DNA of 53,951 bases, from NCBI RefSeq assembly GCF_002920635.1, contig NZ_PQSR01000048.1, positions 1 to 53,951 on the forward strand. Reading direction: 5' to 3'. Below the pieces are notes generated by a model. It had not been told where the DNA came from. It did not search any database and saw only the letters and a list, made by a program, of their open reading frames with translations. The DNA is from Streptomyces sp. Ru72 (GTDB lineage Bacteria > Actinomycetota > Actinomycetes > Streptomycetales > Streptomycetaceae). Shown piece after piece: positions 41,347-49,486 of this stretch. The stretch's first letter is position 1. Every line of letters starts with the position of its first letter. The translations under genes were made by a program, and so were the position numbers.

Positions 41347-42354
41347 GTGGCCACGATCTCCGACGTTGCACGGATGGCCGGGGTGTCCACGTCCACCGTG
41401 TCGCACGTCATCAACGGCACCCGGCCGGTCCGCGACGAGACCCGTACCAGGGTCGAGGAAGCAGTCCGGGCCACGGGCTACCGGCGTGACAGCCTGGCCC
41501 GCGCGCTGCGCCGCTCCCGCACCGACTCCATCGGATTGATCCTCACCGATGTGGCCGAGCCCGCCTTCGCGGCGATGGCCCACGGGGTCGAACAGGAGGC
41601 CATGGGCGCAGGGCTGACCGTGCTGCTGGCCAACTCCGGCGAGGACCCGGAGCTCGAGGCCAGGGCGCTGGAGGTCCTGGCCGAGCGGCGGGTCGACGGC
41701 CTGCTCATCGCCCCGGTCGCCCGCTCCCGCCGAGGGGCGATCACCGAGGTCATCGACCAGGGCACGCCGGTGGTCCTGATCGACCGGCTGGGCGGCGTCA
41801 AAGCCGACCAGGTCGGCGTCGACAACACCGCCCCCATGCGGGAGCTGGTGCTCCACCTCGTGCAAGCGCACGGCCACCGCCGGATCGCGCTGGCCGCTGG
41901 GGACACCGATGTCTCCACTATCGCCGAACGGCGGCGCGGCTACCTCGAAGCCCTCGACGAGGCCGGCATCGAGGTCGACGACACCCTGATCGTCACCGGC
42001 AGCGGCCGCGCGGACGACACCCGCGAGCGCATGACGAACGTCCTGCGGCAGCCGCAACGGCCCTCCGCGGTCGTCGCCGCCGGCACCGAGACCGCCGTGG
42101 GTGTGCTGGGGGCGGCCAAGGGGCTCGGCCTGAGCACCCCCGACGACCTGGCCTTCGCCACCTTCGACGGCTTCCCGCACACGGATCTGTTCCGTCCGGG
42201 CATCACCACGGTCACCCAGCCAGCCCACGAGATCGGTGCCACGGCGATGCAGCTGCTACTCAGCCGCATCGACGGCACCCTCACCACCCGCCCGCGCGCC
42301 ATCCGCCTGGAACCCGAGATCACCTACCGGGAGTCCTGCGGCTGCCCGGCCTGA
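41347..42354 (+). CDS. LacI-family transcriptional regulator of the sugar locus, 335 aa
   Basis: The N terminus TISDVARMAGVSTSTVSHVI plus NGTRPVRDETRTRVEEAVRA is a LacI helix-turn-helix with hinge helix (YRRDSLARALRRSRTDSIGL). The core resembles periplasmic sugar-binding proteins: ILTDVAEPAFAAMAHGVEQE, RRVDGLLIAPVARSRRGAIT, VLIDRLGGVKADQVGVDN, and the C-terminal TYRESCGCPA with the family's RxSxG-like motif changed to RESCG. GTG start at 41347 because conservation begins there; a GAGGAGG sequence lies 13 nt upstream. Placed between the importers and the catabolic genes, it should repress both until the imported sugar or its phosphate binds. Confidence 0.93.
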   Translation: MATISDVARMAGVSTSTVSHVINGTRPVRDETRTRVEEAVRATGYRRDSLARALRRSRTDSIGLILTDVAEPAFAAMAHGVEQEAMGAGLTVLLANSGEDPELEARALEVLAERRVDGLLIAPVARSRRGAITEVIDQGTPVVLIDRLGGVKADQVGVDNTAPMRELVLHLVQAHGHRRIALAAGDTDVSTIAERRRGYLEALDEAGIEVDDTLIVTGSGRADDTRERMTNVLRQPQRPSAVVAAGTETAVGVLGAAKGLGLSTPDDLAFATFDGFPHTDLFRPGITTVTQPAHEIGATAMQLLLSRIDGTLTTRPRAIRLEPEITYRESCGCPA

Positions 42355-42375
42355 GCCGCCACCACAGCAAGAAAG

Positions 42376-42410
42376 CGGGCGGCGGAAGAGGTCCAGTCTC
42401 CCGCCGCCCG
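42376..42410. terminator. Hairpin between lacI and the GH172 gene
   Basis: CGGGCGGCGG at 42376-42385 pairs exactly with 42401-42410 over a 15-nt loop. It lies 21 bp after lacI and 36 bp before the GH172 start. It may terminate or reduce read-through so that catabolic genes are less expressed from the lacI promoter, or act as an mRNA-stability element. The downstream T tract is absent. Confidence 0.5.
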
Positions 42411-42446
42411 AATTCAGCGAACCATCACTGAAGGGATCAGTCTCCC

Positions 42447-43826
42447 ATGCCCTCGCACGCCCTCGAACACCTCACCCGCCCCACCCGGGCCCGCACCGCG
42501 CGCGTCTCCAGCTGGGACCAGCGGGGCCGCAACCAGGACTACTGGACGACCCCCGCCCACTCCAGCCGCGTCCTGGCCGACCTCGAAGGACCGGGCCGGA
42601 TCACGCACATCTGGATGACCCAGTTCTGCCGCAAGACCCTCGGCCCGGGCCTGATCGACCCGCTCGAGGCCGACACCGTGGCGCCCGTGATGGAGATCCA
42701 CAACGCGCTCGGCGTCAACTGGGAGGAGCCGGACCCGGACTACTACCGCAAGGTCCTCATCCGCATCACCTGGGACGACGAGGAGGAACCAGCCGTCCTG
42801 GTCCCGCTCGGCGACTTCTTCGGCATCGGCCACTGCATGCCCAACAGCTACCAGTCGGCCCTGTTCACCGTCTCCGCCAAGCCCGAGGAATCCCTGATCT
42901 TCGGCGGCAGCGCCGCGTTGAACTGCTGGGCACCGATGCCGTTCAACAAGCGCGCCCGCATCGAGCTCGTCAACGAGAACGACCTGCCCATCCAGCAGTA
43001 CTTCTACATCGACTACGAGCTGTACCCCGAGGACCTGCCCGAGGACACCCTCTACTTCCACGCCCGCTGGAACCGCAACAACCCCTGCAACGGCTGGGCC
43101 CCCGACATCCAGACCAACAGCCCCGAGGTCAACATCGTCGACGTCACCGGCGAGGACAACTACGTCATCCTCGACACCGAGGGCAAGGGCCACTACGTCG
43201 GCTGCAACCTCTCCGTCCACCACCGCCAGGGCAGCTGGTGGGGCGAGGGCAACGACATGATCTGGATCGACGACGACTTCCTGCCCGACGGCTCCACCAG
43301 CTGGCCGCCCTCCCTCCACGGCACCGGCACCGAGGACTACTTCAACCACGCCTGGGGCATGCAGAAGAACGCCTACCTCTACCACGGCGCGATCCTCCAC
43401 GAGGCCGACGTTCCCGGCTACTCGGTCAACTACCGCTTCCACGTCGCCGACCCGATCCGCTTCGAAGAACGCATCCGGGTCTCCATCGAGCACGGCCACG
43501 GCAACCACCTCGCCGACGACTGGGCCTCCACCGCCTACTGGTACCAGACTCTCCCCTCCCCCAAGGCGACGATCCTGCCGCTGGAGCAGCGCCTTCCCGT
43601 GCGCCCGGCCGGCCAGCCCATGCCGGTTCCCGCCGCGCGTTCCGGCGCGGTCGCCGAAGAGATAGCGGTGATGCGCGAGCGGTACCAGGCCCGTTTCAAG
43701 CGCCACATGGAGCGCCTGGCCGAGCGCACCCGGCTGCGCGGCGAGCGTTCGCTGCAGGAGTCCGAGGCCAACGTCCAGCAGGCCGCCGCCGTGCGCCGCC
43801 GCTACGACGAGCGCACCAGCAGCTGA
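42447..43826 (+). CDS. GH172 (DUF2961) family glycoside hydrolase, second paralogue, 459 aa
   Basis: Shares all main blocks with the enzyme at 33013: RVSSWDQRGRNQDYWTTPAH, LADLEGPGRITHIWMTQFC, NNPCNGWAPDIQTNS, QYFYIDYELYPEDLPEDTLY, and SLHGTGTEDYFNHAWG, with a terminal YWYQTLPSPKATILPLEQRL. Roughly 60% of positions in these blocks are the same. No signal peptide. A long charged helical tail (AEEIAVMRERYQARFKRHME and beyond) follows. It is 26 nt upstream of the GH32 gene, so both should be expressed together. Differences between the paralogues (for example WDHTGLNED versus WDQRGRNQD) suggest that they cleave different linkages. Confidence 0.9.
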   Translation: MPSHALEHLTRPTRARTARVSSWDQRGRNQDYWTTPAHSSRVLADLEGPGRITHIWMTQFCRKTLGPGLIDPLEADTVAPVMEIHNALGVNWEEPDPDYYRKVLIRITWDDEEEPAVLVPLGDFFGIGHCMPNSYQSALFTVSAKPEESLIFGGSAALNCWAPMPFNKRARIELVNENDLPIQQYFYIDYELYPEDLPEDTLYFHARWNRNNPCNGWAPDIQTNSPEVNIVDVTGEDNYVILDTEGKGHYVGCNLSVHHRQGSWWGEGNDMIWIDDDFLPDGSTSWPPSLHGTGTEDYFNHAWGMQKNAYLYHGAILHEADVPGYSVNYRFHVADPIRFEERIRVSIEHGHGNHLADDWASTAYWYQTLPSPKATILPLEQRLPVRPAGQPMPVPAARSGAVAEEIAVMRERYQARFKRHMERLAERTRLRGERSLQESEANVQQAAAVRRRYDERTSS

Positions 43827-43852
43827 CCCGCCGACCAGGAAGGCGCACCCCC

Positions 43853-45337
43853 GTGCCCGTATCCGATCCGCACTTCCCGGCGGCCCACCTCCGCCCGCCT
43901 GCCCACTGGATCAACGACCCCAACGGCTTGGTCTTCCACGACGGCCACTACCACGTGTACTTCCAGTACAACCCGCACAGCGCCCGCCACGCCGACATGC
44001 ACTGGGGCCACTTCCGCAGCCCCGACCTCATCCACTGGGAGCTGCTGCCCATCGCGCTGGCCCCGACCGCGGGCGGCGACGACGAGGGCGGAGTCTGGTC
44101 CGGCAACGCCGTCAGCACCGACGGCAAGCTGGTCGCTTTCTACTCGGCCAAGCGGGACGACCGCTGGTGGCAGCCGGTCGCCTCGGCCGTCTCCCACGAC
44201 GGCGGGCTGACCTTCACCAAGCACCCCGGCCTGCACATCCCTGACCCGGCCGACGGCACCTCGATGTTCCGCGACCCCTACGTGTGGCGGGACGGGGAGC
44301 GCTGGCGCATGCTCGTCGGCGCCGGCCTCACCGACGGCCGAGGAGCAGCCCAGCAGTACCTCTCCGACGACCTGGAGACCTGGGAGTACGCCGGCCCCTT
44401 CCTCGCCCGCGCACCCGAGCCGCTGCCCGGTGGGGTGGATACCGAGGAGGGCTGGGAGTGCGTGCAGTACGCCGACTTCGGCGAGGGCCGGGGCGTGCTG
44501 CTGCTCAGCGCCTGGGACCCGCAAGCAGGCGCCTCCCATACCGCGGCCTACCCGGGCCGCGACCACGGCACCCACTTCGCCGCCCAGGGGCCCCAACGCC
44601 TCGACCACGGACCCGAGTTCTACGCCCCCGCCCTGCTGCACGCCCCGGACGGCCGGTGGCTGATGTGGGGCTGGGCCTGGGAGGCCCGCGACGCCGTCCA
44701 GGTCGGCGCCCCCAGCACCTGGACCGACGAGGCAGGCTGGTCCGGGCTGCTCAGCCTGCCCCGCGAGGTCACCCTGGGCCCCGACGGCCAGGTCCGCCAG
44801 CACCCCGCACGCGAACTCGACACGCTGCGCGGCCGGCCGACCCTCCAGTCCAGGGGCCAGGTCACCGCCGGTGCGCCGTGCGACCTCGGCACCACCGGCC
44901 CTCGCAGCTTCGACCTCACCGCCCGCCTGCACCGCTCCGCCGACGGCCGAGCCGCAGCCGGCCTGCGTCTGGTGACCTCCCCCGACGGCAGCGAACACCT
45001 CGACATCACCCTCGATGCAGCCACCGGCGAAGTCGTCGTCGACCGCACCCACGCCTCCCGCGAGCCACGAGCCCAGCAGGGTTCCTGGCGCATCCCGCGC
45101 ACCACCGAGCCCGGCTCCTTCGCCGAACTACGTGTCATCGTCGACCGCTCGATCGCCGAAGTCTTCCTCAGCACCGGCGAGGCCCTCACCCTGCGTTTCT
45201 ACCCCCTGGGCGAGGAGCCCTGGCACCTCGAGGCCCGAGCGGCCGGAGCGGGAACCGCGGACTTCGAGGCGAAGGTGTGGCAGCTGAACCCGCTCAGCAT
45301 CCACGACAAGAGCGACAGCAACGACGGCCCCTCATGA
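43853..45337 (+). CDS. GH32 family beta-fructofuranosidase/fructanase, 494 aa
   Basis: All three GH32 signature motifs are intact: HWINDPNG (residues 18-25, nucleophile Asp22), MFRDPYV (FRDP 139-142, transition-state Asp141) and EGWECVQYAD (E202, acid/base). The beta-propeller is followed from about residue 345 by the C-terminal beta-sandwich (SFDLTARLHRSADGRAAAGL, LRVIVDRSIAEVFLSTGEAL). There is no signal peptide, so it acts inside the cell on imported fructans, sucrose-like or inulin-type oligosaccharides. GTG start at 43853 with AGGAAGG upstream. The TGA overlaps the ATG of the downstream sugar-kinase relic. Confidence 0.94.
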   Translation: MPVSDPHFPAAHLRPPAHWINDPNGLVFHDGHYHVYFQYNPHSARHADMHWGHFRSPDLIHWELLPIALAPTAGGDDEGGVWSGNAVSTDGKLVAFYSAKRDDRWWQPVASAVSHDGGLTFTKHPGLHIPDPADGTSMFRDPYVWRDGERWRMLVGAGLTDGRGAAQQYLSDDLETWEYAGPFLARAPEPLPGGVDTEEGWECVQYADFGEGRGVLLLSAWDPQAGASHTAAYPGRDHGTHFAAQGPQRLDHGPEFYAPALLHAPDGRWLMWGWAWEARDAVQVGAPSTWTDEAGWSGLLSLPREVTLGPDGQVRQHPARELDTLRGRPTLQSRGQVTAGAPCDLGTTGPRSFDLTARLHRSADGRAAAGLRLVTSPDGSEHLDITLDAATGEVVVDRTHASREPRAQQGSWRIPRTTEPGSFAELRVIVDRSIAEVFLSTGEALTLRFYPLGEEPWHLEARAAGAGTADFEAKVWQLNPLSIHDKSDSNDGPS

Positions 45338-45775
45338 CGGCCCCCCCAAGGCCGTGGTTGTCGGCGAGGGCCTCGTCGACCTGGTCCGGCGCACCGGGGC
45401 GGACGCGATCCGGCCCCTTCCCGGCGGCAGCCCCGCCAACGTGGCCATCGGCCTGCACCGGCTCGGCCACCGGGTCACCCTGATCACCAGCTGGGGCCAC
45501 GACCCGCCCGGCACCCTGGTGTGGCCTGGACGTGCTTCACCTCCCGACTCCACCTCGGGACGCACCACGGTCGCGCTGGCCTACGTTGACGACGCGACCG
45601 GCTCAGCGACGTACGACTTCCTCGCCGCCTGGGACCCGCCGCACATCCCCCTCGAACCGGACACGGTACTGCTGCACACCGGATCCCTTGCCGTAGTGGT
45701 CGAACCGGCGCCACGCAGGTCCTGCACGCCTGCGCGCAGCTGCACGGCCGTCCCGGCCGGGTGGTGGCCGCGGAC
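45334..45775 (+). pseudogene. PfkB-family sugar kinase (fructokinase-like), truncated and frameshifted
   Basis: The text KAVVVGEGLVDLVRRTGADA, IRPLPGGSPANVAIGLHRLG, HRVTLITSWGHDPPGTLV, then SGRTTVALAYVDDATGSATY, DFLAAWDPPHIPLEPDTVLL and HTGSLAVVVEP is a ribokinase/PfkB N-terminal half, with the substrate-binding GGSPANVA motif. The start ATG (45334-45336) overlaps the GH32 stop, but the frame breaks in a 7-C run just after it (one more C would restore it), again around 45525 and again near 45705. The C-terminal half with the catalytic DTxGAGD motif is absent, and an ISAs1 fragment begins near 45775. The kinase step is therefore probably lost or done by another gene. Confidence 0.8.
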
Positions 45776-46144
45776 GGCGCCTACCGCGTCGCCGCACAAC
45801 GCGTCGCCCAGGTCGCCGACGTCGCCGTCGAGGCGTCGGAGCAGTCGGGCGACGGTGGTGGCGCGGGGGATGCCGCGGACCAGGCCGATCTGGGCCCGTG
45901 TGGCGGGGTCGAGGCCGGCGGCGAAGCGTGTGCTCCCGGCCCAGCCGACGGCCCCGGCCAGGACGGCCACCAGGCACAGGACCAGGAGCGGGCCATCGCG
46001 GTAGCGGCGGCCCCGGCAGCTTCGCGGGTCCGGGATGGCGTCGAGGACCTCGGCGAGGGAGACGAGCGCGGTGGCGTCGCCCAGGAGACCGCCTGGCATG
46101 CGGGCGCGTTGGCGGGCGAGCATGGAGATCAGGGAAGATGGCAT
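45775..46144 (-). pseudogene. ISAs1-family transposase, N-terminal fragment
   Basis: From ATG 46142-46144 the minus strand encodes MPSSLISMLARQRARMPGGL, LGDATALVSLAEVLDAIPDP, RSCRGRRYRDGPLLVLCLVA, VLAGAVGWAGSTRFAAGLDP and IPRATTVARLLRRLDGDVGD. This is the typical N terminus of ISAs1 (H-repeat) transposases with the DPRxxRGRRY motif. The catalytic part is gone; homology stops where the kinase relic begins, so this insertion or a later deletion removed both gene ends. Confidence 0.78.
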
Positions 46145-46245
46145 GCGGACACGGTTTCGGTTCAATCGGGCCTTCGGATTCCGCATCGCCAGGCGCTCGT
46201 CCTGCCTTCAGGGCCCGGCCGATGCGCAGAGGGGCCCCCGGGGCG

Positions 46246-47076
46246 TTACCCGACGAGGGACTGCGTCCCTATGACATTCAGGAGCGCCAAGCGGTCGGCG
46301 TCCTCGGTGCCGGGCTGGGCGGTGTAGACCATGATGCGAAGATCGCTGCCGGCGACGCTGAGCACGTCGCAGTCCAGGGTCAGTTCGCCGACCTGGGGAT
46401 GGTCGACGGTCTTGCGCCCGGCTTCGTGCTCGCCGACGGCGCCTGATTCCCACAGGTCGTTGAAGTGGGCGCTGCGGCGGCATAGTTCGGCGATGAGGGA
46501 CTGCAGGTTCGCATCGTCGGGGTAGCGGCCGGAGGTGCGGCGCAGGTCGGCCACGAGCGCTGCCTGCAGTGCGCCTTTGGATTCGGGGGTGTGGCGTACG
46601 CGGTGGTCAGGGTTGAGGAAGTTGCGCCAGGCCCCGTTGAGGTCGTTGCCGTGCCATTCCCCCATGAGTGCCGTGTAGAGGGGGTTGGCGAGCAGTTGGT
46701 TCCAGGCGGCGTCGAAGACGGCGACGGGCGTGCCGGTCAGACGGTCCAGCATGCGGTGGACACCGGGGGTGATGTGCCGCGGCACCGTGCCGGGGCCCGG
46801 TGGGGCGAGGCCGGCCAGACGGAAGAGGTGGGCTCGTTCGTCCTGGGTGAGTCGCAGGGCGCGGGCCAGGGCCTCGACGATCTGGGGTGAGGGCTTGGTG
46901 GCGCGTCCCTGTTCCAGCCGGATGATGTAGTCGGCGGAGACGCCGGCCAGCTGCGACAGCTCCTCACGGCGCAGCCCGGCGGCGCGCCTGCGTCCGCCCG
47001 CGGACAGGCCGACGGCCTGGGGCGAGACGTGATCACGCCAGTGGCGCAGGGCCGCGCCGAGTTCTGTGGTCGCCAT
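46246..47076 (-). CDS. XRE-family regulator with MmyB-like ligand-binding domain, 276 aa
   Basis: The N terminus has a Cro/C1-type helix-turn-helix: LGAALRHWRDHVSPQAVGLS, RRAAGLRREELSQLAGVSAD, YIIRLEQGRATKPSPQIVEA. From about residue 100 the MmyB-like domain follows: HRMLDRLTGTPVAVFDAAWN, LLANPLYTALMGEW, RNFLNPDHRVRHTP-like text and LIAELCRRSAHFNDLWES, ending VGELTLDCDVLSVAGSDLRI. This PAS-like domain binds fatty-acid or other small ligands in related proteins. ATG at 47074-47076. Divergent from the dehydrogenase/SDR operon (103-bp gap), which it most likely controls, as is usual for this regulator group. Confidence 0.92.
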   Translation of the reverse strand: MATTELGAALRHWRDHVSPQAVGLSAGGRRRAAGLRREELSQLAGVSADYIIRLEQGRATKPSPQIVEALARALRLTQDERAHLFRLAGLAPPGPGTVPRHITPGVHRMLDRLTGTPVAVFDAAWNQLLANPLYTALMGEWHGNDLNGAWRNFLNPDHRVRHTPESKGALQAALVADLRRTSGRYPDDANLQSLIAELCRRSAHFNDLWESGAVGEHEAGRKTVDHPQVGELTLDCDVLSVAGSDLRIMVYTAQPGTEDADRLALLNVIGTQSLVG

Positions 47077-47179
47077 GCCCTTGATTGTGGCAAGAGAGGC
47101 GTTTACCTGTCCTGGTACTGCCGTTCCCATGAAAACGGGTCTACTACCTAATCATCCGTTCCCTGCCGACCGTGGAGGC

Positions 47180-48025
47180 ATGACAGAACCACGAACGCAC
47201 GAACGGCCCGTCGTGGGGTTCATCGGGCTGGGTGATCAGGGACTGCCCATGGCGACCGCGATCGCCGAAGCAGGGTTTCCCCTGCACGCCTGGGCCCGGC
47301 GCCCCGCCTCCCTGGACGGCCTCGGTCAGGTGCCCCACCAGCGGCGCGACACGGTCGGTGAGCTGGCTGCTGCCTGCGACATCGTCTGCCTGTGCGTGCG
47401 CACCGATGACGACGTCCTGGAGCTGGCCGACCAGCTGCTCGAAGGACTGCGTCCCGGGGCGATCGTCGTCAACCACGGCACCGGCCTGCCCGGTAACGCC
47501 GTGCGGCTGGCCGAGCTGTGCGCGAAGGGCGATGTGGAGGTGTTGGACGCGCCGGTAAGCGGCGGCCGTCCGGGTGCCGAGGAGCGCCGGCTGACCACGA
47601 TGGTCGGCGGTCCGCAGGCCGCGGTCGACCGCTGCGCGCCTGTGCTCCAGTCGTTCTCCCGCCACGTGGTGCACCTCGGTGAGGCCGGCGCGGGGCAGAC
47701 GGCGAAGCTGTTCAACAACGCGCTGCTGATGATGAACCAGGCCGCGATCGGGGAGATCGTCGAACTGGCCGCCGAGCTGCAGCTGGATGCCGGCCGGCTC
47801 GTGGAGGTCCTCAAGCTGGGCAGTGCCGCCAGCGCGGCACTGTCGCTGCTGAACACGATGGTGCGGCCCGACAACGTAGCGCACCTCTCCGGCGTGGAGG
47901 CGCTGGATATGGAGCTGTTCGACCAGGCCATGCGCGAGGCCGGAATCGACTCCACCGCCGTTACCGAGCGCGGCCTGGCCGGCGCGCACGGGCTCACGCA
48001 GCTGCTGCACCGCCTAAACGCCTGA
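47180..48025 (+). CDS. NAD(P)-dependent oxidoreductase, 3-hydroxyisobutyrate dehydrogenase family, 281 aa
   Basis: Rossmann start VVGFIGLGDQGLPMATAIAE (G16-L-G-D-Q-G21; the family usually has GLGxMG), then VEVLDAPVSGGRPGAEERRL (substrate-binding SGG) and GEAGAGQTAKLFNNALLMMN with the catalytic Lys176. A C-terminal all-helical domain follows. Members oxidise 3-hydroxy acids or reduce beta-keto acids or imines. ATG 47180 has GGAGG almost touching it, an unusually short spacing; an in-frame ATG at 47129 is possible but unconserved. First gene of a three-gene row. Confidence 0.9.
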   Translation: MTEPRTHERPVVGFIGLGDQGLPMATAIAEAGFPLHAWARRPASLDGLGQVPHQRRDTVGELAAACDIVCLCVRTDDDVLELADQLLEGLRPGAIVVNHGTGLPGNAVRLAELCAKGDVEVLDAPVSGGRPGAEERRLTTMVGGPQAAVDRCAPVLQSFSRHVVHLGEAGAGQTAKLFNNALLMMNQAAIGEIVELAAELQLDAGRLVEVLKLGSAASAALSLLNTMVRPDNVAHLSGVEALDMELFDQAMREAGIDSTAVTERGLAGAHGLTQLLHRLNA

Positions 48026-48069
48026 AACGGCGACCCCCGCTCACCCTTCTCTTCTCTCAAGGAAGCCCC

Positions 48070-48702
48070 ATGCCCTCTGATGACGTGACGCAGCTGGTTC
48101 TGCGCGAACGCCAGAGCCGGGACCGCGGCTGGTACGACGAGATGGCCGACTGCTTCGCCGACGACTCGATCGTCCAGATGAGCTGGTTCACCGGCAGCGG
48201 CGCCGACTTCGTGCGCCAGACCCGCGCCATGGCCGGGCGCGGTGACTATGCGGTGCACCGGCTCAGCCCGCCTGCCGTCCGCGTCCACAGGGACCGGGCC
48301 CTGGCCTCGCTGCCGCTGATCATCGAGTGGCGTATCGACATCGACGGGGTGGAGGCGGACCTGGCCTCCGCCTGCCGCTCGCAGTACCGGGCCGAGCGCG
48401 GCGCCGACGGCCTCTGGCGCATCGCCCGGATCACCTCGATCTACGAGAAGGACACCCTCGTCCCGGTTCTGCCGAGCACCCGGCTCGCCGTCGATGCGGC
48501 CGAGTTGGCCGGCTACCGGCCGTCCTACCGGTTCCTGGCTTGGTACCTGAACCGCAAGGGTTACACCGTCGGCGATCACCACCTCGGCGACGACCAGCCC
48601 GAGGCCGTCGCCGAGCAGTACCGCGCCGAACACACCTGGCTCCACCAGAGCCCCACCACCGAGGCCACTTCGGCCGACCCCCGAAAGGAACAGCACTCAT
48701 GA
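48070..48702 (+). CDS. NTF2-like/SnoaL-like domain protein, 210 aa
   Basis: The fold signature is the N-terminal helix with RERQSRDRGWYDEMADCFAD and DDSIVQMSWFTGSGADFVRQ, followed by a curved sheet (LPLIIEWRIDIDGVEADLAS, LWRIARITSIYEKDTLVPVL). Such proteins are isomerases, dehydratases or hydroxysteroid-type binders in secondary metabolism. The length, about 70 residues longer than a minimal SnoaL, includes a C-terminal helical extension. It is 44 nt after the dehydrogenase, and its TGA overlaps the ATG of the SDR gene. Substrate unknown; it probably acts on the same compound as the two oxidoreductases. Confidence 0.85.
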   Translation: MPSDDVTQLVLRERQSRDRGWYDEMADCFADDSIVQMSWFTGSGADFVRQTRAMAGRGDYAVHRLSPPAVRVHRDRALASLPLIIEWRIDIDGVEADLASACRSQYRAERGADGLWRIARITSIYEKDTLVPVLPSTRLAVDAAELAGYRPSYRFLAWYLNRKGYTVGDHHLGDDQPEAVAEQYRAEHTWLHQSPTTEATSADPRKEQHS

Positions 48703-49478
48703 GCAAGCTCGCCCTCGTCACCGGCGCCACCTCCGGCATCGGCGAGGCATTCGCCGAACGCCTCGCCGCGGACGGCTACGACCTGATCATCGTCGGCCGC
48801 AACAAGGACCGCCTCGAGGAGTTCACCGCCACCCATCCCGGTGTCAAGGTCCGCACCGTCGCCGCCGACCTGTCCACCGACCTCGGCGTCGACACCGTCG
48901 CCGAGATCTGCGCCGACGAGCCGCTGGCCATGCTCGTCAACAACGCCGGCGTCGCCCACTACATGCCGCTCGCCGAGCTGCCCGCCGACAAGGCCCGCGA
49001 ACTCGTCCACGTCAAGGTCGTCGCCCCCACCATGCTCACCCGCGCCGCCGTAGCCGGCATGCAGGAACGCGGCCACGGAAAGATCATCAACGTGGCCGGG
49101 ATGATCGCTTTCAGCGGTCCCGCCGACAAGTCCGTCATGCCCCGCCGCGCCGTCTACGCCGGCTCGCTAGCCCACCTCGTCGCCATGTCCCAGACCCTCA
49201 GCGCCGAACTGGAGGACACCGGCGTCCAGGTCCAGGTGCTGTGCCCCGGCGTCGTCGCCACCGAATTCCACACGCGCCAGGGCCTCGACCTGAGTGCGGT
49301 GCCGCGCATGAGCGCCGAGGACGTCGTCACCGCCGCGCTGCGCGGCCTCGAACTCGGCGAGGTCGTCTGCGCCCCCGGCGTCGAGGACGCCGGGCTCCTC
49401 GACGCGGTCTTCAAGTCCGACCTCGCCGCCTTCGGCGGACAGAGCCCCGAACTCGCCTCCCGCTACCGGGCCCGCTGA
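48699..49478 (+). CDS. SDR-family oxidoreductase with atypical active site, 259 aa
   Basis: Short-chain dehydrogenase fold: VTGATSGIGEAFAERLAADG with the TGxxxGIG motif (residues 8-15), a D-L-S-T segment, and LVNNAGVAHYMPLAELP (NNAG 81-84). In the usual active site Ser-Tyr-Lys, Tyr153 is present in RRAVYAGSLAHLVAMSQTL, but the Lys four residues on is Leu157 and the Ser position in INVAGMIAFSG is Gly134. The C-terminal CPGVVATEFH motif is normal. ATG 48699 overlaps the previous stop. It could be a non-canonical reductase or a structural partner of the preceding proteins. A strong palindrome follows. Confidence 0.88.
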   Translation: MSKLALVTGATSGIGEAFAERLAADGYDLIIVGRNKDRLEEFTATHPGVKVRTVAADLSTDLGVDTVAEICADEPLAMLVNNAGVAHYMPLAELPADKARELVHVKVVAPTMLTRAAVAGMQERGHGKIINVAGMIAFSGPADKSVMPRRAVYAGSLAHLVAMSQTLSAELEDTGVQVQVLCPGVVATEFHTRQGLDLSAVPRMSAEDVVTAALRGLELGEVVCAPGVEDAGLLDAVFKSDLAAFGGQSPELASRYRAR

Positions 49479-49486
49479 CCGCGACT

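Noticed and set aside
42236..45337. A plus-strand open frame of more than 1,000 codons ending with the GH32 gene
   Set aside because: The N-terminal half is an off-frame shadow of the GH172 gene. GH32 homology starts at the GTG 43853 behind a ribosome-binding site.
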